Shown one piece after another: positions 1 through 7,595 of a DNA stretch of 24,685 nucleotides. A model generated the notes under the pieces. That model had not been told where the DNA came from and did no database searches. It worked only from the letters and a program-made list of their open reading frames with translations. The stretch is from JBGCDD01 sp045105075. GTDB lineage: Bacteria; Pseudomonadota; Alphaproteobacteria; Rhodobacterales; Rhodobacteraceae. A program made the translations under genes and the position numbers. How positions within the stretch are numbered: the stretch's first letter is position 1; the number at the start of each line of letters is the position of its first letter. The stretch is taken from positions 1 through 24,685 of the forward strand of contig JBGCDD010000239.1 of NCBI GenBank assembly GCA_045105075.1, given 5' to 3'.

Positions 1-267
1 TCGGGATCTTGCTGTGCAAGACCCTACCCGGCAAGGGACGCCACGCGTCGCTAGGCGGCAAAAGCCCCTTGGCGTTCGAACGAAAGGCAGCTTAAATGAG
101 TTGAGAGACCAGAACGAAAGCGGGACAAGACCAGGATGGCCAATGGTCAGTTTGGCGATGCCATCCTCCATTTCGACCGAAACATTCGGCGCTGTCGCTT
201 TGCGGTGTTCGATCCTTGCGACGATTGCCGCCATGTCGGTGTCTGCATCGTGGATCAGTTCTGTCAT
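1..267 (-). pseudogene. 5' part of an unknown gene, running off the window or broken by a repeat
   Basis: An ATG at 267, preceded by AGGA about 9 bases upstream, opens 89 codons without a stop up to the window edge. The first 45 or so residues (MTELIHDADTDMAAIV..., then a short VSVEMEDGIAKLTI stretch) look like ordinary coding sequence. From about position 130 down to 1 the translation becomes rich in Arg, Cys and Phe (for example FVRTPRGFCRLATRGVPCR) and looks like non-coding DNA read through. I infer that an intact gene start has been joined to the end of a repeat or mobile element. I do not recognise the protein. If the frame continues for long outside the window it could be an intact gene. 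Confidence 0.35.
3..24. repeat. Inverted repeat at the window edge
   Basis: GGGATCTTGC and GCAAGACCC flank a TGT loop, giving a near-perfect hairpin with one unpaired base. It lies in the stretch that seems not to code in the frame above and could be the end of a mobile element or a terminator. The window edge prevents a decision. Confidence 0.35.
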
Positions 268-435
268 CTGCTGTCCTGCTTATGGCCAGATGTATACCCC
301 GAACAGTTCAACACATGAGCCATCAAACTCGCATGGGCTGAGCCTCATACACAGAGTTTCGGATCCTCCCCTCCTCCAAAAGGGTTAGCACACTCTACAT
401 AAAACAAGGGAGGTTCCGGGGGGCAGGTCACGGGT

Positions 436-466
436 CAAAAACAATCGCGGGCGCCGAAGCGCCCGC
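436..466 (-). terminator. Rho-independent terminator of the acidic-repeat gene
   Basis: On the minus strand GCGGGCGC and GCGCCCGC form a perfect 8-bp stem (447-454 with 459-466) closed by a TTCG tetraloop, then GATTGTTTTTG. It begins 33 bases after the stop codon at 500. This is direct support for minus-strand transcription of the acidic-repeat gene. The other strand also has a short T run after the stem, so it may work both ways. Confidence 0.85.
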
Positions 467-499
467 ATGTTTTAAACAGGTGTTGATCGAAAGCTTCGG

Positions 500-3148
500 T
501 CAGAGGCCCGGGTCGACGTCGAGCCCGCCGGCAAGGTCTGCACCGAAGGGCGTGTCTGCGCCCTCAGCACTCATGCCGCCGGCATCGATCGCACAGGCAT
601 CGGCACCGCAGGCATCATCGCCAGAGCCGCCATCTGCGCCGCAGGCATATCCACCACAAGAGCCGTCATCGCCGTCTCTGGCGCGCGCGCCAGCCCCTTC
701 GTCGCCCTCATTGCCTTCATCATTCTCATTGCCTTCGTTGCTTTCGTCGCCCTCATCGCCTTCGTTGCCTTCGTCCGTCTCATTGTTTTCGTTGCCTTCA
801 TTTCCTTCGTTGCTTTCATCGCCTTCGTTGTTTTCGTTGCCTTCATTGTTTTCGTCGCCTTCGTCGTTTTCATCGTTTTCATTACTCTCGTTTCCTTCAT
901 CGCTCTCGTTGCCTTCGTCGTTTTCGTCACCTTCATTACCCTGGTTTTCGCCCTCGTCGGCTTCATCACCTTCGTCGTTTTCGTCGCTTTCGTCGTCTTC
1001 GTTGCCTTCATCCCCTTCGTTACCTTCGTCGTTTTCGTCACCTTCATCATCTTCGTTCGACTCGTTGCCTTCGTCGCCTTCGTCGCCTTCATCGTTTTCG
1101 TCGCCTTCGTCGCCTTCGTCGCTTTCATTGTCTTCGTCGCCTTCGTCGCCTTCATTGTCTTCATTGCCCTCAACGCCTTCATTGCCTTCGTCGCCTTCAT
1201 TGTTCTGCAAGTCTGGCGATCCATTTTCGTTGCCTTCATCACCTTCATCAGCTTCGTCGCCTTCATTGTCTTCATCGCCTTCGTCGCGTTCGTTGCCTTC
1301 GTCGTCTTCGTCGCCTTCATTGTCCTCGTCGCCCTCATCGCTTTCATTGCCTTCGTTGCTTTCGTCGCCTTCGTTGTCCTCGTTACCTTCGTCGCCTTCG
1401 TCGCCTTCGTCGCCCTCGTTGTTCTCGTTGCCTTCGTTACCTTCGTCGCTTTCATCGCCCTCGTCGTTTTCGTCGCTTTCATCGGCTTCGTTGCTTTCGT
1501 CGTTTTCGTCGGCTTCGTCGCCTTCGTCGCCCTCGTTCCCTTCAACGCCTTCGTCGCCTTCGTTGCCTTCATCGCCTTCGTTGCCGACCAGAGGGCCGCC
1601 CTCATCGCCCTCATCGCCTTCATTGCCTTCCTGGCCTTCATTGGCTTCATTGTTTTCGTCGCCTTCATCACCTTCGTCGTTTTCATCGGCTTCATCGAGT
1701 TCGTTGTCTTCGTTTCCTTCGTCGTTTTCGTTGCCTTCATCGCCTTCAACGCCTTCGTCGCCTTCGTTCCCCTCATTGCCTTCGTCACCTTCGTCTTCCT
1801 CGTCGCCTTCATCACTTTCGTCGTCTTCGTCACCTTCATCGCTTTCGTCGTCTTCGTTGCCCTCATCCCCTTCACCACCTTCGTTGCCTTCATCGTTTTC
1901 GTCGCCTTCGTCGTTTTCGTTGCCTTCGTTGCCTTCGTTGCCCATGTCGGCGGCTATGGGCTCATTGCCTTCATCACCTTCATCGTTTTCGTCGCCTTCG
2001 TTGTCCTCATTGGCTTCGTTGCCCTCGTTGCTCTCGTCGCCCTCATCACCCTCGAGCCCCTCGTCGCCCTCGTCGTTCTCATTGCCCTCATCACCTTCGT
2101 CGTTCTCATCGCCCTCGTCGCCCTCGTTGAGCTCATCTCCTTCGTCGTTTTCGTTGCCTTCGTTGTCTTCGTTGCCCTCGTTGCCTTCGTCTCCGGTGTT
2201 GTCGTCACTGTTCTCGCCATCGCCATCTTCAGAGCCTTCGTCGCCCTCATTGTTTTCATTGTCTTCGTTGCCTTCGTCGCCTTCGTCGGCATTGGTGTCC
2301 TCTTCGCCTTCGTCGCCTTCGTTGCCTTCGTTGTTTTCGTCGCCTTCATTATCCTCGTTGGATTCATTTCCTTCGTTGGCCTCATCGCCTTCGTCGTTCT
2401 CGTCGCCCTCATTGCCTTCGTCGAATTCGTCACCTTCGTCATCTTCGTCGTTTTCGTTGTGTTCGTTGGCTTCGTTGCCCTCGTCGAATTCGTCATCTTC
2501 GTCGAATTCATCGCCCTCATCGCCACCACCGGCGGTTTCATCGCCTTCATTGCCTTCGTTGTTTTCATTCCCCTCATTGTCTTCGAGGCCCTCGTCGCGC
2601 TCGTTGCCTTCGTCGCCTTCGTCATTCCTGAAGTCTTCGTTGCCCTCATTGCCTTCGTTGCCTTCGTCGCCTTCGTCGTTTTCGTCGTCCTCGTTGGCTT
2701 CGTTGCCTTCGTCGGCTTCGTCGCCTTCATTGCTTTCGTTGTCTTCGTTGCCCTCGTTGGATTCGTCGCCTTCATCGCCCTGGTTTTGCGTTAAGTTTTC
2801 ATCGCCTTCATTGTCTTCGTTGTCTTCGTTGCCTTCGTCGTTTTCGTCGCCTTCGTCACTCTCATTGTTTTCATTGGCTTCGTTGCCTTCGTCGGCCTCG
2901 TCGAACTCGTCGCCTTCATTGTCCTCATTGCCTTCGTCGAATTCGTCGCCTTCATTGCCTTCGTCGTCTTCGTTGGCTTCGTTGGCTTCGTCGCCGTCAT
3001 TGCCCGTATCAACGTCAAAGGCCGGATCAGGCGCCGGAGCGCCGCCCCGGATCGCGGTGGCTGCGGTGGCATCAAGCTGTGTTACCCCGCGCGGCAAAGC
3101 GTCAAGCAGGCTCACAAGGTAGGTCAGGATGTTTGCAAATTGGGTCAT
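500..3148 (-). CDS. Giant acidic triplet-repeat protein, unknown function
   Basis: The product has 882 residues. Residues 1-51 are non-repetitive (start MTQFANILTYLVSLLDALPR) with no clear signal peptide. Residues 52-818 are about 255 triplets of the form (D/N)-E-(G, N, D, A or S), so about every third residue is Glu and the charge is hugely negative. A few short interruptions occur, some keeping and some breaking the three-residue phase. The last 64 residues are Gly/Asp/Ala rich with four Cys in two C-x4-C pairs (CGGYAC and CGADAC). The ATG has GGAGA seven bases upstream, and a strong terminator follows the stop. Variation between units falls mostly in silent third positions or in the D/N first position, which supports this frame over the others that are also open. 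I do not recognise a family. The Gly-X-Y-like period suggests an extended or polyglycine-II-like fold, or a cation-binding polyanion. Both are inference. Confidence 0.8.
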   Translation of the reverse strand: MTQFANILTYLVSLLDALPRGVTQLDATAATAIRGGAPAPDPAFDVDTGNDGDEANEANEDDEGNEGDEFDEGNEDNEGDEFDEADEGNEANENNESDEGDENDEGNEDNEDNEGDENLTQNQGDEGDESNEGNEDNESNEGDEADEGNEANEDDENDEGDEGNEGNEGNEDFRNDEGDEGNERDEGLEDNEGNENNEGNEGDETAGGGDEGDEFDEDDEFDEGNEANEHNENDEDDEGDEFDEGNEGDENDEGDEANEGNESNEDNEGDENNEGNEGDEGEEDTNADEGDEGNEDNENNEGDEGSEDGDGENSDDNTGDEGNEGNEDNEGNENDEGDELNEGDEGDENDEGDEGNENDEGDEGLEGDEGDESNEGNEANEDNEGDENDEGDEGNEPIAADMGNEGNEGNENDEGDENDEGNEGGEGDEGNEDDESDEGDEDDESDEGDEEDEGDEGNEGNEGDEGVEGDEGNENDEGNEDNELDEADENDEGDEGDENNEANEGQEGNEGDEGDEGGPLVGNEGDEGNEGDEGVEGNEGDEGDEADENDESNEADESDENDEGDESDEGNEGNENNEGDEGDEGDEGNEDNEGDESNEGNESDEGDEDNEGDEDDEGNERDEGDEDNEGDEADEGDEGNENGSPDLQNNEGDEGNEGVEGNEDNEGDEGDEDNESDEGDEGDENDEGDEGDEGNESNEDDEGDENDEGNEGDEGNEDDESDENDEGDEADEGENQGNEGDENDEGNESDEGNESNENDENDEGDENNEGNENNEGDESNEGNEGNENNETDEGNEGDEGDESNEGNENDEGNEGDEGAGARARDGDDGSCGGYACGADGGSGDDACGADACAIDAGGMSAEGADTPFGADLAGGLDVDPGL
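695..2995 (-). repeat. Degenerate 9-bp tandem repeat array (about 255 units)
   Basis: The minus-strand unit is close to GGCGACGAA, read as G-D-E. Units differ by GAC/GAT/AAC/AAT in one codon, GAA/GAG in the next, and GGC or AAC/GAC/GCC/AGC in the third. The array is purine-rich on the coding strand. Because the unit is 9 bp with few stop-like trinucleotides, four of the six frames stay open over long stretches. This makes spurious ORFs (Ser/Pro-rich, Met-Lys-Ala-Thr-rich, Phe-Val-Ala-rich). Confidence 0.95.
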
Positions 3149-3871
3149 TGAATCGTCTCCGGTTGATTGTCGTTAAAAAAGTGTTTTCGTTCGGGGTTGA
3201 GCCGAAGAAAAGTGTTCAGAAACAGAATTGGGATTGTCTGGAAAAGCTCATACAAAATGAGAATCCTGCCGGCATCGCAGGCCCTGTTGGCAACGGGATC
3301 AAATGATCTGAAAAACCTTTTCCCAACGATTTGCACTCTATACACTCGGCTCATCAGAAATAAAAACCGCCCCTTTTCAAAGCCTTGTTGGGAAAAGCAC
3401 CTCCGCGAAAAGCGCTTTGCACCGTCTGTCGCTATAGACATCTGGGCCATCCCACAAAGGCCGCACAGGCTCGGAGGCTCGCAAATGTGTGTTGGTTGTG
3501 TCAACATTCCTTTGTTAACGGGTCTGATTGTCGCCATCTGTCACGCTGCACCTCAAAAGAATAGACATGCAAAAGAAGCCTGTGGTGGCAGTCCAACAGC
3601 ACGATCGGAAGGTCGCTTCGTTCGAAATCCAGTTCTGAAATGAGCAGGTGATTGTGCGTGCGCCGTGAAAATCCGGTCTGACGGGCCGCATCGCAGGTCG
3701 GAAAACGGCTCCTTGGAAACACTTTTGTGATTGCCCTTGGCTCGCATGAGTTTGGGCAATTGGATGCGCGTGCTTCGGTAATCTTATGTTGGTCGCCGGC
3801 CAAAAACTGAGTTACCATCAGGACGTGGCTAGCCCAGCCGACCCTGTCATTGACTTGCTGGGTTTTTGGCC

Positions 3872-3973
3872 CGCTGCCCAATTCCCGGTAAAGTGCGCAA
3901 TTCCCCGTAATGTGCCCAATTCCCGTAAAGTAGATTTGCGCAAAGCGGGCCAATCACCGGTCCTTTTCCAAAA
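3872..3973. repeat. Diverged intergenic repeat, copy A
   Basis: This stretch runs from CGCTGCCCAATT to TTTCCAAAA and matches copy B at 4477-4587 (CGCTGCCCAGTT to TTTCCAAAG) in order and orientation, with a shared TTGCGCAA core. Read on the minus strand, both give a W-K...W-x-A-L-R-x-S pattern, so the element may derive from decayed coding DNA. Copy A carries the internal tandem units. Confidence 0.6.
3876..3931. repeat. Three tandem 18-19 bp units
   Basis: The units are at 3876-3894, 3895-3913 and 3914-3931. All follow the pattern G-C-N-C-AATTCCC-(C/G)GTAA-N-GT. They sit inside repeat copy A and seem to be a local expansion within it. Confidence 0.8.
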
Positions 3974-4476
3974 GTGCCAACGATTGCAATCGCCCCCACA
4001 ATGCTCCAGATTCAAACTCAAACCACCTGTGGTTCTACGATGTTTGATAATGTCGTTGCTTTGAGCGGTGTACGATTTGCGGTGACACCCATCCGGATTG
4101 CGGCGCAGTGTCGATGTTAACCTTAACTTCTCGTGGTATTGCTGGAGGCATAACTCCAGACGCTCTGTTTCCAAAAAAAACACTTCGATACGCTAATTGA
4201 TTTGTTTTGCGGCTTTCGTTTCTGCCACCCACCCCAAACCATCCGTCAATCGAAAATAATATCGGTATGTTAAGAGCGGCTTCCCTACTCAAATCAAAAG
4301 GGGTATTTCAAACGGGAAGAGCGAATAAGTCGCGAAAATCAGGGATGCTTTGTATCTCGGCTGAACCTGTAAATCCGCGCCTACATATCCCAGTCTAGCG
4401 GGGTTGGTCTTTCGGCAACGACAATCCTGAAGCACTGGCCCGCTCTTTAGAGATCTGTTTGCAAAATCCCCCCGAT

Positions 4477-4587
4477 CGCTGCCCAGTTGGCGATGCTGTG
4501 GGAACACATCGATTGGCGTGTCTGCGCACAAATTCGCACCGTTACGGAATTGCGCAACGCGACCCACTCATCGGCCGGTTTCCAAAG
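4477..4587. repeat. Diverged intergenic repeat, copy B
   Basis: Partner of copy A at 3872-3973, in the same orientation. Shared landmarks are CGCTGCCCA(A/G)TT at one end, GAATTGCGCAA / GATTTGCGCAA in the middle, and CCGG...TTTCCAAA at the other end. It lacks the triplicated unit of copy A and lies just downstream of the kinase gene. Confidence 0.6.
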
Positions 4588-4593
4588 ACGCCA

Positions 4594-4628
4594 CAGGCGG
4601 CCAGCGCGCTTTTGCAACTGGCCGCCTG
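4594..4628 (-). terminator. Long inverted repeat behind the kinase gene
   Basis: CAGGCGGCCAG (4594-4604) and CTGGCCGCCTG (4618-4628) form a perfect 11-bp stem with a 13-base loop, 25 bases after the kinase stop codon. There is no proper T run after it on the minus strand, so it may be a weak or factor-dependent terminator, or part of the adjoining repeat. Confidence 0.5.
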
Positions 4629-4653
4629 CGGCAACTCCAAATAGATCGCGCAA

Positions 4654-6795
4654 TCAGCGCGAAATCGACATGCTTATCGGTGTTGTTATGCCGTCGCGGC
4701 GAACGGCAAAGGTCAACCGGTCCAGATTTTGAGCGTTTGCCTGAACCAGGGTCTCGGGCAGCGAGGTGCGTTTGTCGAACGGGGTTTCGGTGCCCATATC
4801 GCCAACCACGATGTCACTGATCTGAAAGTCACTGCCAGCAGGGACATTTGCCACTATCGTTTTCCAGGTGCCGTCGCTGATGCGCGTTTCAAAAACGATG
4901 CCGTCACCAAAAACGGTCTTGTGGATCACAGGCGCCGTCACTGTTTCAACGGTGGCGTCGTTTTCGGATGCGCCGGCCAAAACCGACAACTCCATTGTGC
5001 CGCCTTCGGGCGCCTTTAGCATCTGATGCAGAACGGTATCGATCTGCACCCCCTGCTCCAACGGCACGTTGTTAATCGCATAGATCGTATCTGTTGCGAC
5101 AGGCAGGACGCCCGTCAAATCGACGGACCAGGCAGACGTGATCTGAGGCAAATCAAAGCTCTCGATGATCACCTTTGGGGTTGCAACGGGCGTCTCCAAT
5201 TGCGGCTCTGGCGCCAAAAGGGCCAAAAGGGATTGTGCGGTGTCCGGCACGGCCGTGTCCTGGGGAACGCTGATTGCCGCAAGTGCCAACTCATCGAGGG
5301 TCACGGGCCTTTCCAGAACCAGATCCGCAGCGTCGGCCAAAGCCGGATCCACAGGGTTGGCAACCTCAGCATCCAGCGTGGGCACAGCAACTGCTGGTTC
5401 GGTGGTTTTGGGAACGGTAACTGCCGGCTCGGTGGCTGTGGGTGCAATATCAACGGTCTTTTGCGCGTTACCCAGCAAAGCCGCTTCGATGAGGTCCGCG
5501 GGCGTCAGAGCCTCGGGCGAACTGGTCTCCGGTTGCGCTGGCGCCGTGGGCAGGTTCAAGATTGCGCTCAAATCCAACGCCGCAGCTGTGTCCTTGGGCG
5601 GGTTGGGTACAGCCGACGGGGTTGGCACGGGAATTGGGTTTGTACCCGCCACGCTGAAGGTTGGCCCGGCATCGGCAAGCGCCGCCGTCGTTGCTTGGGA
5701 AGATGGCTCATCACCATTGTTTTGCAGCACATAAACAGCACCAATGATTGGAATTGCCAGCCCGACAACGCCCAACAGGCGCGCTTTGGTTTTGCTGCCC
5801 GTTTTGACCGCAGGTGCAATTGTTTTGGGGGCTTTCGATTTGGCAGGTGCCGCCGCATCACCAGCACGATCAGTGCCATTCAAAAGGTTCAGCCAAAGGT
5901 CCGCAGATGCGAGACGGTCCTTGGGCAAAATTTCCAACGCAGTGTCGATCCCACGTAAAAAGGCGTCTGAATATGCCGGCATCCGGCCAGAGACAGGCAC
6001 ATAAGGGTCAGCGTCACCCGCCGCAACCGCCGCCAGGCGCGTCTGCGCGTTCACTGGCAATTCGCCGGTGATCACATGGTAAAAGGTCGCCGCCAAAGCA
6101 TAAAGATCGCTGAACGGGCCTTGATCTGCGCCAGAGACGTAAAATTCCTGTGGGCTATAGCCATCTTTGACCACACGCATTTCGGACAGAACACGGTTTT
6201 CCAGCCCAGCCTCTTGGCGTGCAGCACCAAAATCGATCAGGATGGGCTCCATGTCCGACTGCAACAAAATGTTGTCCGGCGAAATATCACGGTGCAACAT
6301 GCCTTGATTGTGGATAGAGCCAATCGCATCCAGAAGTTTGCGTAAAATCGTCTCGATCTGTTCAGGATCTGGTAGGGTCTCTTGTCCTTCGATCATATCC
6401 AGAAGGTCGCGGCCCTCAACGAAATCAAGCGCCATATAGGCCGTCTTGTTTTCCTCAAACACCTGATGCACGCCCACGATATTGGGGTGTTTCACCTTGG
6501 CAAGACTGTGGGCTTCGTCAACGAACTTGCGCACGATCGCCGAGAACTCATTTGTGTGCGAGCGGCTGCGCGCGTAAACGGATGTGGCAGAGCGGCGGCA
6601 AAATGATCCTGGAAAACACTCTTTGATGACAACCTTACGATCCAACGAATTTCGCGCGAGGTAGGTGATGCCAAAGCCACCTGCGTTCAGGAAGGCTTCG
6701 ATCGTGTACTGGCCCTGCATAAGCGTGTGACCAGGTTCCAGTTCCTCACCCGTGACTTCATCAAAGGCGTCTTCAATTGCTTGGGTTTGACCCAT
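4654..6795 (-). CDS. Membrane-anchored Ser/Thr protein kinase
   Basis: 713 residues from the ATG at 6795. An in-frame TTG two codons earlier is less likely, because AAGATGGA fits the ATG. The N-terminal half is a complete Hanks-type kinase: Gly loop NAGGFGITYLA (about 37-47), Lys58 in VVIKE, catalytic HRDISPDN (168-175), DFG (188-190), and a GYSPQEFY activation/P+1 segment. Then come a basic linker, one membrane helix (about 340-357, LLGVVGLAIPIIGAVYVL), and a long Pro/Ala/Thr-rich stretch. The C-terminal part includes a PDZ-like segment near 555-610 (TDTIYAINNVPLEQG). The kinase should face the cytoplasm and the C-terminal part the periplasm. Substrates are unknown. The next gene downstream on the same strand is the acidic-repeat gene, 1.5 kb away, with no sign of co-transcription. 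Confidence 0.9.
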   Translation of the reverse strand: MGQTQAIEDAFDEVTGEELEPGHTLMQGQYTIEAFLNAGGFGITYLARNSLDRKVVIKECFPGSFCRRSATSVYARSRSHTNEFSAIVRKFVDEAHSLAKVKHPNIVGVHQVFEENKTAYMALDFVEGRDLLDMIEGQETLPDPEQIETILRKLLDAIGSIHNQGMLHRDISPDNILLQSDMEPILIDFGAARQEAGLENRVLSEMRVVKDGYSPQEFYVSGADQGPFSDLYALAATFYHVITGELPVNAQTRLAAVAAGDADPYVPVSGRMPAYSDAFLRGIDTALEILPKDRLASADLWLNLLNGTDRAGDAAAPAKSKAPKTIAPAVKTGSKTKARLLGVVGLAIPIIGAVYVLQNNGDEPSSQATTAALADAGPTFSVAGTNPIPVPTPSAVPNPPKDTAAALDLSAILNLPTAPAQPETSSPEALTPADLIEAALLGNAQKTVDIAPTATEPAVTVPKTTEPAVAVPTLDAEVANPVDPALADAADLVLERPVTLDELALAAISVPQDTAVPDTAQSLLALLAPEPQLETPVATPKVIIESFDLPQITSAWSVDLTGVLPVATDTIYAINNVPLEQGVQIDTVLHQMLKAPEGGTMELSVLAGASENDATVETVTAPVIHKTVFGDGIVFETRISDGTWKTIVANVPAGSDFQISDIVVGDMGTETPFDKRTSLPETLVQANAQNLDRLTFAVRRDGITTPISMSISR

Positions 6796-7257
6796 AATCA
6801 AATTCCATCTTTAGTTATGCGCTGACACAGGTGAAAAATTTCCCCGAATGACGCATTTGCTCGGCCCCTAGATAGTCGACGAAAAATGTCCTGAAGAAGG
6901 CAACACTCCGATCTAATTAAGATTTTCCTAAAGGACGGCTCAAATTGAACCTTTGACCTGCCGATTGACAATAAATCATTAAAATCAATATCTTGCGGAC
7001 TTCGCTTTCGAGGAAATCAGTTTTGTTTGAAAACCTGCACCGCGTGCGAAGTCTTCAGAACGGCTCGAACGCTGGCACTGCGGCATGGTAAGGGCGAAGT
7101 CCCCAGATCCGTCTAAAGTCCAGCTCAAGCACCCGTATTCACAGATCACACGGCTGACGGTCGAGATTGGATTTCTGCCCGAAAAGCCGACGTCAAAAGC
7201 CGACACCATTCGCGGTGCAAACGCACCGGAACGAATAGAATTCGACAGAGAATGAAA
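6796..7257. other. Intergenic region upstream of the kinase
   Basis: About 460 bases between the kinase and tRNA-Asp. The first part, up to about 6990, is AT-rich and should hold the kinase promoter. From about 6995 to 7240 there are pieces (GCGGACTTCGC, GGTAAGGGCGAAGTCC, ATTTCTGCCCGAAAAGCC) that resemble dispersed non-coding repeats of alphaproteobacteria, from memory and not checked. I see no gene. Confidence 0.4.
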
Positions 7258-7334
7258 TGGCGCGGTTGACGGGACTCGAACCCGCGACCCCCGGCGTGAC
7301 AGGCCGGTACTCTAACCAACTGAGCTACAACCGC
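7258..7334 (-). tRNA. tRNA-Asp (GTC)
   Basis: A 77-base cloverleaf on the minus strand. The acceptor GCGGTTG (7328-7334) pairs with CAACCGC (7262-7268), the D stem starts GCTC, the anticodon loop is CTGTCAC with anticodon GTC, and the T arm is CGGGTTCGAACCCG. The discriminator is G and the CCA end is encoded. Confidence 0.97.
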
Positions 7335-7595
7335 GCGTGAACTCCGATTACGACACACGACCCTGTGCGTCAAGCAGGGTTTTGATGCCTCTTGGAACTG
7401 AACGGTTTTAGCACCCAATTGGCACTGAGAAACACCCAATGGGACCCCATTTCACCGGCGGTTTGTGTCGCGCCGATACGACCTAACCGATGTTGGGCAT
7501 CAGGTGGCATTCAAGGCTGGCGTTTCGGCCTTGGGGTTTGCAGGTCTGAAAAGGCGCATCACATGACAAAATCACAAAAACCAAACCATTGGCAC

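Larger units (their letters stand above)
3149..4653. other. 1.5-kb intergenic region with decayed repeats, no convincing gene
   Basis: The short frames here lack ribosome binding sites and have codon use unlike the neighbouring genes. I see three tandem 18-19 bp units at 3876-3931, two diverged copies of a roughly 100-bp element (3872-3973 and 4477-4587), a perfect 11-bp inverted repeat at 4594-4628, and a short echo of the N-terminus of the metalloprotease gene near 3443-3463. The promoter of the acidic-repeat gene should lie in its left part. I found no match to a sigma-70 promoter that I trust. Confidence 0.6.

Noticed and set aside
695..2995. CRISPR-like array
   Set aside because: The unit is 9 bp with no spacers. 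It is a coding tandem repeat.
571..3075. Met-Lys-Ala-Thr-rich frames on the minus strand and a Phe-Val-Ala-rich frame on the plus strand
   Set aside because: Shadow translations of the same repeat, broken at each irregular unit and without start signals.
480..3122. 880-codon Ser/Pro/Leu-rich frame on the plus strand across the repeat array
   Set aside because: It starts with a non-ATG codon without a ribosome binding site. It is open only because the 9-bp unit has no stops in that frame. The minus strand has ATG, Shine-Dalgarno and terminator.
3145..4567. Several frames of 60-150 codons in the intergenic region
   Set aside because: No ribosome binding sites, codon use unlike real genes, and overlap with repeats on both strands.
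6965..6993. Plus-strand TTGACA with a possible -10 box (TATCTT at 18 bases)
   Set aside because: The -10 match is poor and no plus-strand gene or clear RNA follows, since tRNA-Asp is on the other strand.
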